From positions 1-31,110 of the forward strand of contig QXVZ01000883.1 in NCBI GenBank assembly GCA_008931825.1: a stretch of DNA of 31,110 nucleotides. Direction: 5' to 3'. The notes beneath the pieces are model-generated. The model saw only the letters and a list, made by a program, of their open reading frames with translations. It was not told the origin of the DNA and did not search any database. A program made the position numbers and the translations under genes. Within the stretch, counting starts at the first letter, position 1. Each line of letters starts with the position of its first letter. Below are positions 11,283-20,590 of this stretch, in pieces. The stretch comes from Phallusia fumigata (Eukaryota; Chordata; Ascidiacea; Phlebobranchia; Ascidiidae).

Positions 11283-14200
11283 CTACAGGTACGTATTAGT
11301 GGTCTCGTTGTCTTTCATATCAAAAGCCGGATTTAAATTTCCCCTGTCGCATACGTCACTGGAACAACACTCGACATCGGATGACAACGCACTGTCACGC
11401 TTTTTAACGACAGATGACGTTAAACTGGTGACGTCATTGTCGGTCTGGCCCTTGCAACAGCACTTGCAGAGAAGATACTTGCTCATAAACGTGTCATAGG
11501 GCTGCAAAGAGCGCAAAGGCAGGGGTAGGAAATTCCAAGTTCTCATTGATGAAGGCAACCATTGGGGCTTGCGTTTTTGAAGGACATTTACGGCAATCAC
11601 AAAGATAGCAATGACAGCAATGACTATGATCACAGCGATTAGTGCCCACACATTCGCAATCGACAAAGCCAGGAGGATAACAGGAAACAGAAAGAACACG
11701 CACACTACGTACAGCACAGCAAACCACCTATATTCAGCAGTGGTGTTGCCTAAAAACTTTGCACCGCCGATAGGGATCCGCATAAACGGAATCGGATACC
11801 AGAGCAAAATCCCGGATAAGTTGAAAAACAAGTGAATGAGAGAGACTTGAAGTGAATATTGGAGCCTGGCAGGGTCGCTTGCCAGCGCTGCTAAAATGCT
11901 GGTGGTTGTTGTTCCCAGGTTAGCACCCAAAGTGAGCGGGTACATTCTCTTTAGTTGTACGACACCAATGCCTACCAGAGGCGTGAGAATTGAAGTAAAA
12001 ACAGAGCTGCTTTGTATCACGAACGTCATTCCAGCACCAAAGAGTAGCGCGAGGTAACCTGGAAACGCAAACATTGTAAATCGATAAACTACGTGCTATT
12101 AAAGCTGTCGTAAAGCTTATGAGCAGACGCTAGAAAAACTGCTAGGCTTTGCAAACCTTCTGCAGTGGTGCCGATTTTTTTTATCAAAACAAGGGTTTGG
12201 AAAGTTGTTGTTCTGCTTGTGGAATCTCATTAATTGCCTCGAACAACAGATTTTGAAAGAAAAAAAGCAACGAAAAAGCTCCAACCGGGCAAAGTTTCAA
12301 ATCTAGTTCCAAACCAATCCACTACATTAACAGCATTTAATATTAGGCATTTCTCGACCAGAAGTTATCTCTTTAATAACGATTTCCGCAAAAACTGTGC
12401 AACTAGCAAATTTGTAGCTAGGACAAGGGTTCTTAAAGTGGGGCCCTCGACCCACTAGGGGTCCGCGAAACATTTTCAGTCTCTCTTAGTCGCTTTATCG
12501 CGTGACATATGTATTTTGAATGTATGTTTTATGTACAGCGTTCATTGCGCACGTTATGGCACCACGGCGTAAAGCTGCTTGGTGATATCACAGCTAAAAA
12601 TGACATGAGAGCGACACGCACAAAGTAATAAATTGTAATCCAGTGAACTGAATTCTAGTTATTTTAGTGGACGAATTATCAAAAAAATTGCAAGGGGACC
12701 GTTATGTAAAAAATCTTGTGAAAGCCGCTGAGCTAAGGTAATATTGTAATATGTATTGAACCATTTACCAACCTGTAACCCAGCCGAAAGGATATTTGAA
12801 GTTGGTGTTGATAAGTTTCTTCACTATTCTTGACACACTCCCGTGCATCATAGAGTTAAGGACCTTAACCATCAGGATCAGGCAAGAGCAGAGAATGATC
12901 AAGGACATAAGGAGGAGGATGACGCCAGCTACAACATCCGACAGTCCGGTGTTTGCAAATAAAAAATCCTTCGGTGATTCACCTGTAACGTATAGTAGGG
13001 ATTATTAATGTGGTCTAAATAGAATTTTTATTAGTTCACAGTGATAAATCGTAAAAATTTCTACAATGTTCTTGGCAAAATACATAAAATATTTTGGTAG
13101 ATGTATTAAAAATGTGATGATTTTGTGTCGAAAAAGTATTGGTACATTTTATTTTGTTCTACATCAAAGTAGTTCATGGTTAAAAAGGTTAAAAACTCAT
13201 ATAGCGTTATGTTGTGTTGTTGCTTTGTTTTTGAATATTGTGAGTGTAAAAGTTAAATGACTCCTGCGTCAAAAGAAGTAGTGGATCCATAGCTTTTTTT
13301 GTTATGCCGTTGTTGTACACTTTTTGTTGAATTTGCATTAAATCTATGAAATTTATTTTCGGCAGCTATTACCTTTAACTACTGTGGTGAACTGGTGATG
13401 ACAACAGCGATTGTTAAAACATTTGCATTACAATGTGTATTCGCTACACACGAGCTCTCTGGTAGTTATGTTTTTCATTAGGAATACAAAATATTTACAC
13501 AAGGTAGGAGTTGGAAACGCTTACACAGTCTAACTCCCACAGAGACCTTTTGCAGAACTGTCACGTTCATTTCCATCGTGACGTTCTCCCCATTAATGAC
13601 GGTGGTTTCGTTCATCAGTTGTGTAACGTTNCCGTTGTGGTACACTTTTTGTTGAATTTGTTGTAGTTTTGCTAGGTTGTTTTATCTGAGGTACACTTTT
13701 TTAACGTGGCCGCTATTGGGATAATTTGTACAGCAACTTCGTGAAGCATTAAATCTGTGAAATTTATTTTCGGCAGCTATTACCTTTAACTACTGTGGTG
13801 AACTGATGATGACAACAGCGATTGTTAAAACATTTGCATTACAGCGTGTATTCGCTACACACACGCTCTCTGGCAGTTATGTTTTTTATTAGGAATACAA
13901 AATATTTACACAAGGTAGGAGTTGGAAACGCTTACACAGTCTAACTCCCACAGAGACCTTTTGCAGAATTGTCACGTTCATTTCCATCGTGACGTTCTCC
14001 CCATTAACTACGGTGGTTTCGTTCATCAGTTGTGTAACGTTGATATAACCGGACGTCGTCTCACACCAAATCTGTGCGCAAAAACAAAATTCCTGGGGTT
14101 AACCTAAAGAGAGATTGATAGTGATGTGTTAAATCAGTCAACACGTTGTTTGGCCTTACTTAATTGGAGGTGATTAAAGTGCAACAAAACTGCTTTCTTT

Positions 14201-14980
14201 GTGTTTTTGTAAAATCCTAACTTGGACCTTTACGAGGAAGCTTTAAACCGTGTTTGCGAGATTTTAACTGACGTCAAACGTTGCACTATTTTTGAACGAC
14301 CAATAAAAGACTGTTGGCTTTGGCACTACTGGGTTCTTCGATACAACAACAGTGTTGGCAGCTATAGTTTTGCTCTTAAGTTAAATATGTACTCAATTAA
14401 ATCTTTAGCTGTATTAAACCTGTAGGTTTTCAAGCTCGGTTAAATTCAGTTTAATCCACACGTACTTTTATCATGCTTGAGTTTTTCTCCAAAGGCACTT
14501 CTTGCGCAACCAGAGTTATAACAGTTTTGTTGATCTCGACTATTGACTTGACGAACGGATTGGTGATAACCTGTAATGAAAAATATAAAATCCTATTAAC
14601 ATTAACCTATAAAACATCGCAGTGGTCTTGACCGTTCAAAAGAACCTCAAGTTGCTTGTGTTTCCTGAGGAAGAAACTTAAGCGGCATACTGCTCCAACC
14701 CAATAAAACACGATGAGTTGNTGAAACTCACTTTTTTGTGTAACGAGCTTGTTACAGAAAAACAGGTAGTCGGCGTTTTGGGGCCGAAAGCAAACAAGTC
14801 AACAAACCGATTACACACAGGGAGCTGGTGCTAGCATGAACGTTTTATGTGCGTTTTTTACTTATTCATATTTGCTGCAAAGGTACAAATTGAATCTGCA
14901 CAAAACTTACCGTCCCCTTCCATTATCGCGCTGCCGGTCCGGGACGAAAAGCTCGTACTGCTGACTAATTTTTCGCGCAT
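11283..14980 (-). CDS. SLC34 sodium/phosphate cotransporter, copy A (internal exons missing)
   Basis: A type II Na/phosphate cotransporter (NaPi-II) of the plasma membrane. Minus-strand exons seen: 14911-14980 (start ATG, 23 codons, phase-1 GTAAGT donor), 14466-14570, 13936-14071, 12773-12982, 11283-12058. The first-exon assignment is inferred from its in-frame upstream stop, its donor, and its phase matching exon 1 of copy B. The last four exons give 408 residues matching the second half of the family: VITNPF, INTNFKYPFGWVTG, the second QSSS motif ([13 protein letters not shown]), GANLGTTTTS, and NTTAEYRWFA. The hydrophilic extracellular loop exon has 45 codons, a W-C-E start and several N-x-T glycosylation sites (NVT, NET, NVT, NVT). 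The tail is Cys-rich (LLCKCCCKG) and ends TYL, a class I PDZ-type end like the TRL of mammalian NaPi-IIa. Exons equivalent to copy B exons 2-6 (first QSSS motif included) are absent; the single-N gap at 14721 lies exactly there. Confidence 0.88.
12424..12730. mobile_element. hAT-type non-autonomous element in copy A intron
   Basis: It begins CAAGGGTTCTTAAAGTGG and contains the phrase aggggtccgcgaaac common in such elements. It ends ...gaaagccgctg, whose reverse complement CAGCGGCTTTCACAAG is a decayed match to the left end. Flanks agctagga (12416-12423) and agctaagg (12731-12738) look like a degenerate 8-bp target duplication. No transposase frame. Confidence 0.6.
13307..14041. repeat. allelic direct duplication across an N (13631)
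   Basis: 13307-13630 is repeated as 13632-14041 around a single N at 13631. The copies differ by scattered substitutions (aactggtgatg/aactgatgatg, attaatgac/attaactac) and an 86-base insertion in the second (13661-13746). The first copy carries a truncated version (13525-13630) of the copy A extracellular-loop exon; only the second (13936-14071) has the complete exon with acceptor. Best explained as two haplotypes placed end to end. Confidence 0.85.
14721..14721. other. assembly gap marked by one N, no flanking duplication
   Basis: A lone N inside the SLC34 copy A intron between exon 1 and the 14466-14570 exon. Unlike the other five Ns, the sequence is not repeated on the two sides. Five expected exons are absent at this spot, so the single N probably stands for a real gap of unknown size. 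Confidence 0.65.
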
Positions 14981-15165
14981 TTCGTTGCTTGCCAAAATGC
15001 TTTAGGAAACTCAACTACATAGTTTGTCCTTAGCAGCAACACATAGACGATTATGTTGACACATACCTTACAAGTTACGTTTTTTAAGCTCAGACCAACA
15101 AACAACGATTTTGGTTGGAAAATGAAAACACATTTTTGAACGACTCTACGATTTAAATTAATAAT

Positions 15166-15540
15166 TTACTCTTTCAAGCGTTTATCCGAGAAAAGTTCAA
15201 TTAAGTCGTTCTGCAAAAAAACAGCACCATACATGTATGCAAGTTAGCTGATTTTATTTGACACCCAAACAGCGATAGGTTCGCGAACAAACTGCTGACC
15301 GAAGTGGTTTCTCCATTCAGTGTCGTAAATGTTTTTTTAAATTACCTTTCCACCAATCGTAAACTTATTTGCTGATGTGAAACGTTTACGTCTTGTAAAC
15401 AGCGCTTGCAGACGTCCAACTTGCACCACATCGCCCACACAACAGTTACATAACACGTTACCTGTATTAGGATTTGCGGAGTGCTGATAGGATTTATTTG
15501 ACTCGTTGTTGAACGTGAACTTAGAAAAACAAATCGGCAT
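15166..15540 (-). CDS. two-exon gene for a 79-residue protein, function unknown
   Basis: Minus-strand exons 15346-15540 (65 codons from the ATG) and 15166-15210 (14 codons and TAA). The intron has a good GTAATT donor and a tttttttgcag acceptor, is in phase 0, and is 135 bases long. The protein starts MPICFSKFTF, has a small cysteine cluster (LCNCC, residues 30-34), then a compact-looking middle (VGDVVQVGRL), a basic patch (TRRKR) and FTIGG, and ends in an acidic/basic helix-like tail (LIELFSDKRLKE). There is no signal peptide or membrane segment. I do not recognise the family. The stop lies about 185 bases upstream of the copy A ATG on the same strand, with no AATAAA between, so co-transcription is possible but unproven. 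Confidence 0.55.
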
Positions 15541-16462
15541 GTTTGCCTTCTGTTCCGACTTTGAGTAAATTATTTTTTGTGTGTGTAAGTGTGTGCGCTT
15601 TCCTATTTTAAACTTTTTGTGTACTTTCAGTGGGATGATGTACGGTTGATTAAATCGCTTATGTACGCAATCAGTACGTTTGCTTGCTACACTTTAATTC
15701 AAGGGTTCTCAACCGTCGTACCGCTACGAGAATGGTTCGTTATTCAAACATGGCAACAATAATTCCTTTCCGAAAACCAGAGCAAGAACTGGTTGGTGAT
15801 TTAAATGGGGGGAAAACGTTCGAAATCACCGCATAAATCTAATTTTATAACGCGTTTTTAACATCAACCTTGGCAAAAAGTTTCCAATGAGCCCCTTCGC
15901 GTGTTATAAACGGCTCTTAACATGGTCTAAATCGATCAAGTTTGTTTAGAAATCCGTTTTAGGTGGGCAAACATGTGCGCTTTAGGAGTTTGTCTTCAAC
16001 CTATATACTCCGTTGCTATTAGATTATCATTTGGTGTTGTTTCTTCTTCTGGCAAACATAACGAAATTGGGCCTATTCCTTTGTGCCTGGGTCGTCGACC
16101 AAATATGGGGCCCTGCGAGGTTTTGCTTTTTATCGCTGAAAGTTAGTGTCGTGTGCAGAATCAATTTTGGTGTTTCGTGCTGTGGTGTTGACGCCGTAAA
16201 TTTTGCCGAATGTGCCCGTATATGAAGTTAACTTGCAAAAAACAAAGGCGTTCGCAATCAGGCGCATCCCTGTAAGAGCCTTACGTGCAACTTGTTTTGC
16301 TTTTGCATGAGCGGATTCAAAGCTATTGGGGTTACATCTTTAAGCACGGTTTACATTTACCACAACAACCTAAGTTAAAAACGGATCCCTGTGGATTCTT
16401 TTTTGTTTTTTAATGGAACGTCAACTACACGTCACACCGATGGCGCATGGCTTCCTCATCGA

Positions 16463-16474
16463 CGTGACGTCACG
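16463..16474. promoter_or_regulatory. 12-bp palindrome containing a perfect CRE
   Basis: CGTGACGTCACG is a perfect palindrome with the CREB/ATF octamer TGACGTCA at 16465-16472. It lies between the divergent SLC34 paralogues. Function is inferred from the motif only. Confidence 0.4.
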
Positions 16475-16902
16475 AAAATTGCCAGGCAGGTTTGATTTTA
16501 CATCCGTTTTTGTCAATTAAATTTTGAATTAAATTTAAAGACAAAACTATAATCCTGTTTTCTAAACCCTGTTAACCTTTTGGCGGTTTCGTTTTAACGT
16601 GTTTTATTTTCGTTCATATTTTTTTCCATTTTTGAATACAAAGACCCTGGTATCGCTAAGCCAAGTATAGAATTCTTGGAATTTGTTCCGCTACTTATCT
16701 AAATAGCTTTGTCTCTGTGCTTACCATTCAAAACTTAAACTGATATCTAATCTAAGCTTATACAACTTGGTTTCACATCTCCTCACATATAAAGTATTTG
16801 CCCATCTCGATCGGGGTAAGGAGACCCCCAGTTCAAGGCACAAACATCAAAGGGGTTTTGTATGTTCATTTGAAGGGTGGATATATGAAACATCCGTGCC
16901 AG

Positions 16903-16910
16903 TGACGTCA
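16903..16910. promoter_or_regulatory. second perfect CRE octamer
   Basis: TGACGTCA, about 440 bases from the first, in the same intergenic region. Motif match only. Confidence 0.35.
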
Positions 16911-18387
16911 TGCTGTCGTGTATTGTGCATGTGGCGTCTTGTGACGAAATATCTCTGTTCCGAGAACAAAATGCTATGTAAAAAGCTGATAGGAATGTGA
17001 TTAAGTGGCATATTTTGTCACGAATCCCTTGAGTCGCGCCCGCAATTAAGTTTTCTGGCACAGAACACCTAAAAACGGATTTTCAAACGAGATTCGGGTA
17101 AATTAAGGGTTGCGTTGCAGCAATTTTAAACGTGTTTATGAGCTTTTTTACCTAAATACCAATTACCCTACAAATACCAAAACTCATTGCTCGTTAAATT
17201 CACAAAGGTTTATGTTAACTTGTAAAAACTGCAAATGTAATTAGGCCTACTGTATTATAACCGAATTAACAATCAGTCCAAAAGATCTGCATCGTAAAAT
17301 AAAAAAAGATGTGCAAGGTTATTACGCCAGACACCGCAAGTTTTGCTAACCATCACACCACCGCAGGACACCATTTCAACGTGACTAGCCTATGTGTGCT
17401 TAACGTCATAATTCCGATCAAGGATTACTGCATTGGCAGTTTTTGTGCGACTGAGCATGGTTGTCTAAACGAGCATAATGTACCATGTGTATTAACCCGT
17501 TTACGACCAAGCTTTATGCCGCGGATGAACCAAACTTAGTTGTATTGAGAAGATGGCGGGCAGAAGCAAATCCATATTCTACCCAAGTTTATTACTCACA
17601 GTGACACAAGACCCTTAACTGCCACGGAAATGATGACATCAATCAAAATTTACATAATCAAAATATCCATTCATTAGGATCCAAAGACAGGCAGACGACA
17701 TGCGTAAACCACGCTTTGATGACATCACGCGAAAGACTTACATTGTGGTTTTACCCTTTTCGACTTTGCAAGTTTTAAATTTTCGTTTCTAGTTGATGTT
17801 ATTACGTTCTTGTAATATCAATCGGGGAAGCAGTTGCACGTACTGCATTTCATGAATGATTAAAGTTAGATTTCATCTGTTTTATATTTTGAGGAACTTT
17901 TTTGAAGTATTGTACGAGGCTAAACAGACAGATAAATTTCTGTTTTTCTCGAACTCGGCCTTAACATGTTCGGTATGACAACTCTTCAATGAACTTGGTA
18001 ACCAAGGTGGAGGTCTAGGCACTAACATTTTTATGCTATAACAAGGCGTGTTACGACATAATCCGTACGCGGAAAATTTTTCACATTGCGCTTTTGGACA
18101 ACATGCTGCGTTTCTATTGTTATTCAAATTTGCGTGCGTTTAAAATTACTAATAAACTCCTGAAACGGCGAAATGTGCGCAGCGAAGTGTTAAACGCTTG
18201 TAGTTAAAGTTACTATATGGATTTGGTTAACCATCAGAATCATGCTCAAGGTCTCAGCAGATAGCTTTAGATGGACCTTGAACTTCGTAGTAGTAGGCGG
18301 TTAACTTAATCGGAAGTTATTTACTAATTTTAGTGAGTATTTATATGCCAAAATAGGTTTTTTGGTAGAGGGTGCGTTTAAATGACG

Positions 18388-18540
18388 CAGGGGTGTAGCA
18401 AAGGGGAGCGGAAGGGGCCATGCCCCCCTCGAATTTCGAAATTGTACATTGAAGTGGGCTAGTCCCGGCAAAAATCTCTAAAATGCACATTACGTTAGGT
18501 TACATGCCCCCCTCAAAATTTTGGGCTGGCTGCGCTATTA
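18388..18540. mobile_element. short hAT-type MITE
   Basis: 153 bases beginning CAGGGGTGTAGCAAAGGGG with the gccatgcccccctc phrase repeated near both ends, ending ttttgggctggctgcgctatta. The flanks aaatgacg (18380-18387) and aaatgatg (18541-18548) form an 8-bp target duplication with 7 of 8 identical. The terminal repeats are short and the right end appears mutated. A ctattaaaatgatg unit is repeated just past the right end. Confidence 0.65.
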
Positions 18541-20506
18541 AAATGATGTTAACTATTAAAATGATGGGCGTTTTGTCCTAACATTAATTAGAGCGATGTT
18601 TTAAATGATACAGAATGTTACGGTAAGCCTCTTCGATTGTGTAGGCAGGTTTTTACCAACGGGAAGGTCAAGAGAAACAAAAACACGCAAACGAAACAAT
18701 TGCGAACCGCAAACTCCTTCGGAGCGCCCAGAGCATGAAATCATTCGTCGATCACGCCTATTCCACGCCACTGGCATGTGGCTTGCAATGATTCAGACGT
18801 TTTTCGCGCACGATTTTCCGTTTTCGATTCCGGGTAGTAAGCTTGACTTTGTCACGTCTGGAAAAACTTCTGGAATGGCGATTGGGTCGCCAAAATCGTT
18901 ATCAGTGCGATTCGGGGTTGCAGTAAAAGAAACTGATTTGATTCTTTTGGATGATTTTTTTTGAGGAGCAGAGTTCGTATTTTAGGTGTTTGTACGTGCA
19001 CTGCCCTAATTCCTATGACCATTCCAGGGAAGGTAAAAAAATATTCGGATGTATCAAATAACTTCTCGACTTCGGCGCTTGTTATTTTAAAAAAATAAAA
19101 GAAATTCGTGTTTCGTCTGTTTGTTCTGGATTTGGACAAAAAGAAATTTCAAAATAGTTTTAAGAAAAACAAACTGGTAAAAAATAAGCGTGTACTTTTA
19201 AAACGTAAACAGTTTGAAGCATACGGCAGTTAAATGAACACCTTTCTTGTAATTTTGCGAGTTTATTGTATGTGTGAAAAGCAACCCCGTTAAATTGACT
19301 CTTGAAAAGGCTTTGCAACTGATTTTAAACAACCAACCAGACCTTTGATGTTGAAATCGGGTTTAGGTAGCACTTATCCTAGCTAACAAAATTTGTATTT
19401 GCCCAAATGCAATTTTCTTTTGTACCAAACTAGCGGCCTTGAAAAGCTGGCCAAGCTATTAAGCGAGATGCGGGTTGCAACGGGCATTTGGCTAGTAAAT
19501 AAAAAAGTTCTTTGCCGTGTATGCGGCGGTCGCAAACTACTCATGCAGTGCAAGCCGAAAAGCAATACCTGATACGCGTGACGTTGTCATCTTGAACGCT
19601 GATATTGTTAATCCAAATTACATTTTCATGTCATCACGTCTGTAATTAGTTTTAGTTATTTTAAGAAACTATTCTGAATGCCTTTTGCCTTGTTGTGTCA
19701 TCTACCAAGAAAGCCTAACGGATGTCTGTTTTCGAAGTACCGTCCGCAAATGAATTAAGATCGGCAGTCTGTTCTGTATTTTAGTAAGAGCTAAGTAAAA
19801 TTCCGGCGGTAAACGAATGTTTTTGTGTGGGAACAGGAGTGGGGAATTGTTTAGAGTTCTGCTTATTGTCAGCTGTCCGCTGCGGCCGCCTGTTATAAAC
19901 GTTTGCGCTTATTAATTTTGGTAGTAGGTTTGTCGAGGAACAGATAGCGATTACGAAGAGCAGGTAAGGTTTTGCGATATTTCAATAAAACAGAAGCTGT
20001 GTATTTGGCACAAAGCAAAGCTAATGTACAGCGAAAAATCGGCGCTTAAGACAAATGTAAATTTCAAGCCGTTTTCGTTGAGTTGTTCAGAGTTCTCAAT
20101 TCAACGTTTTACAAAATAGATCAAACGTCAGGTACACAACACGAATTTAGATAGTAGCCTAACTATAGGAAAAGAATTGCCAATAAACTTGGGCAGAACG
20201 TAGCCATTTTATTATAGACGTTTCGACTAAACTATAGTTAATGTCACCATGACAGAGGTATGGTTAGGTTTTAAGCTATAGTTCTGTTCTTAGCACGACA
20301 TTCCATTACGCAGATACGCCAAAACCGTTTAATGACACACATTTCGCATGCGGGATAGTTATGTAACATAAATCTTCGTCCATTTTTGTTTTTTATGTGT
20401 GTTCTTGGTAACAAAGAAACAGCTAGAACCACAAGTAGTTATGTGGGGGCTGATATATACTTACATATTTGGAAACCTTTAAATTTAGGTGTTTTAAAAC
20501 CTATTT

Positions 20507-20515
20507 TTATTTCAG
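20507..20515 (+). promoter_or_regulatory. splice acceptor upstream of copy B start
   Basis: ttttatttcag, with AG at 20514-20515, lies 75 bases before the copy B ATG. It is a good acceptor with no convincing partner donor nearby. It could join an upstream non-coding exon or, if this is Ciona, accept the spliced leader by trans-splicing, which is common there. Confidence 0.35.
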
Positions 20516-20590
20516 ATTGTTGATTTGGTACCTTGTATCAATATTAATTTTCCCAGCTTCTAATAAACACCGACTGCAGTTTCGAGCAAT

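Larger units (their letters stand above)
15541..20590. other. about 5 kb intergenic between the SLC34 copies
   Basis: No gene can be supported on either strand. It holds two CRE octamers, one hAT-type MITE (18388-18540), and near 15700 a short fragment starting caagggttctcaaccgtcgt that resembles a hAT left end without a partner. Open frames at 16013-16225, 16767-17000, 17309-17539 and 18605-18964 (plus) and 17882-18127 and 19383-19565 (minus) have no recognised motif or consistent splice sites. The longest (18605-18964, 119 codons) could be a small gene but nothing beyond its length supports it. The regulatory DNA of the divergent transporter genes probably lies here. Confidence 0.5.

Noticed and set aside
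11444-11451. TGACGTCA octamer near the 3' end of SLC34 copy A
   Set aside because: It lies in coding sequence near the stop codon and is more likely a coincidence of codons than a regulatory site.
13525-13630. A second extracellular-loop exon in SLC34 copy A
   Set aside because: It is cut by the N at 13631, lacks an acceptor and is the allelic duplicate of 13936-14071.
18605-18964. 119-codon plus-strand frame in the SLC34 intergenic region
   Set aside because: No recognised motif, a GTAAGC donor right after the sixth codon, and a competing minus-strand frame; length alone does not support a gene.
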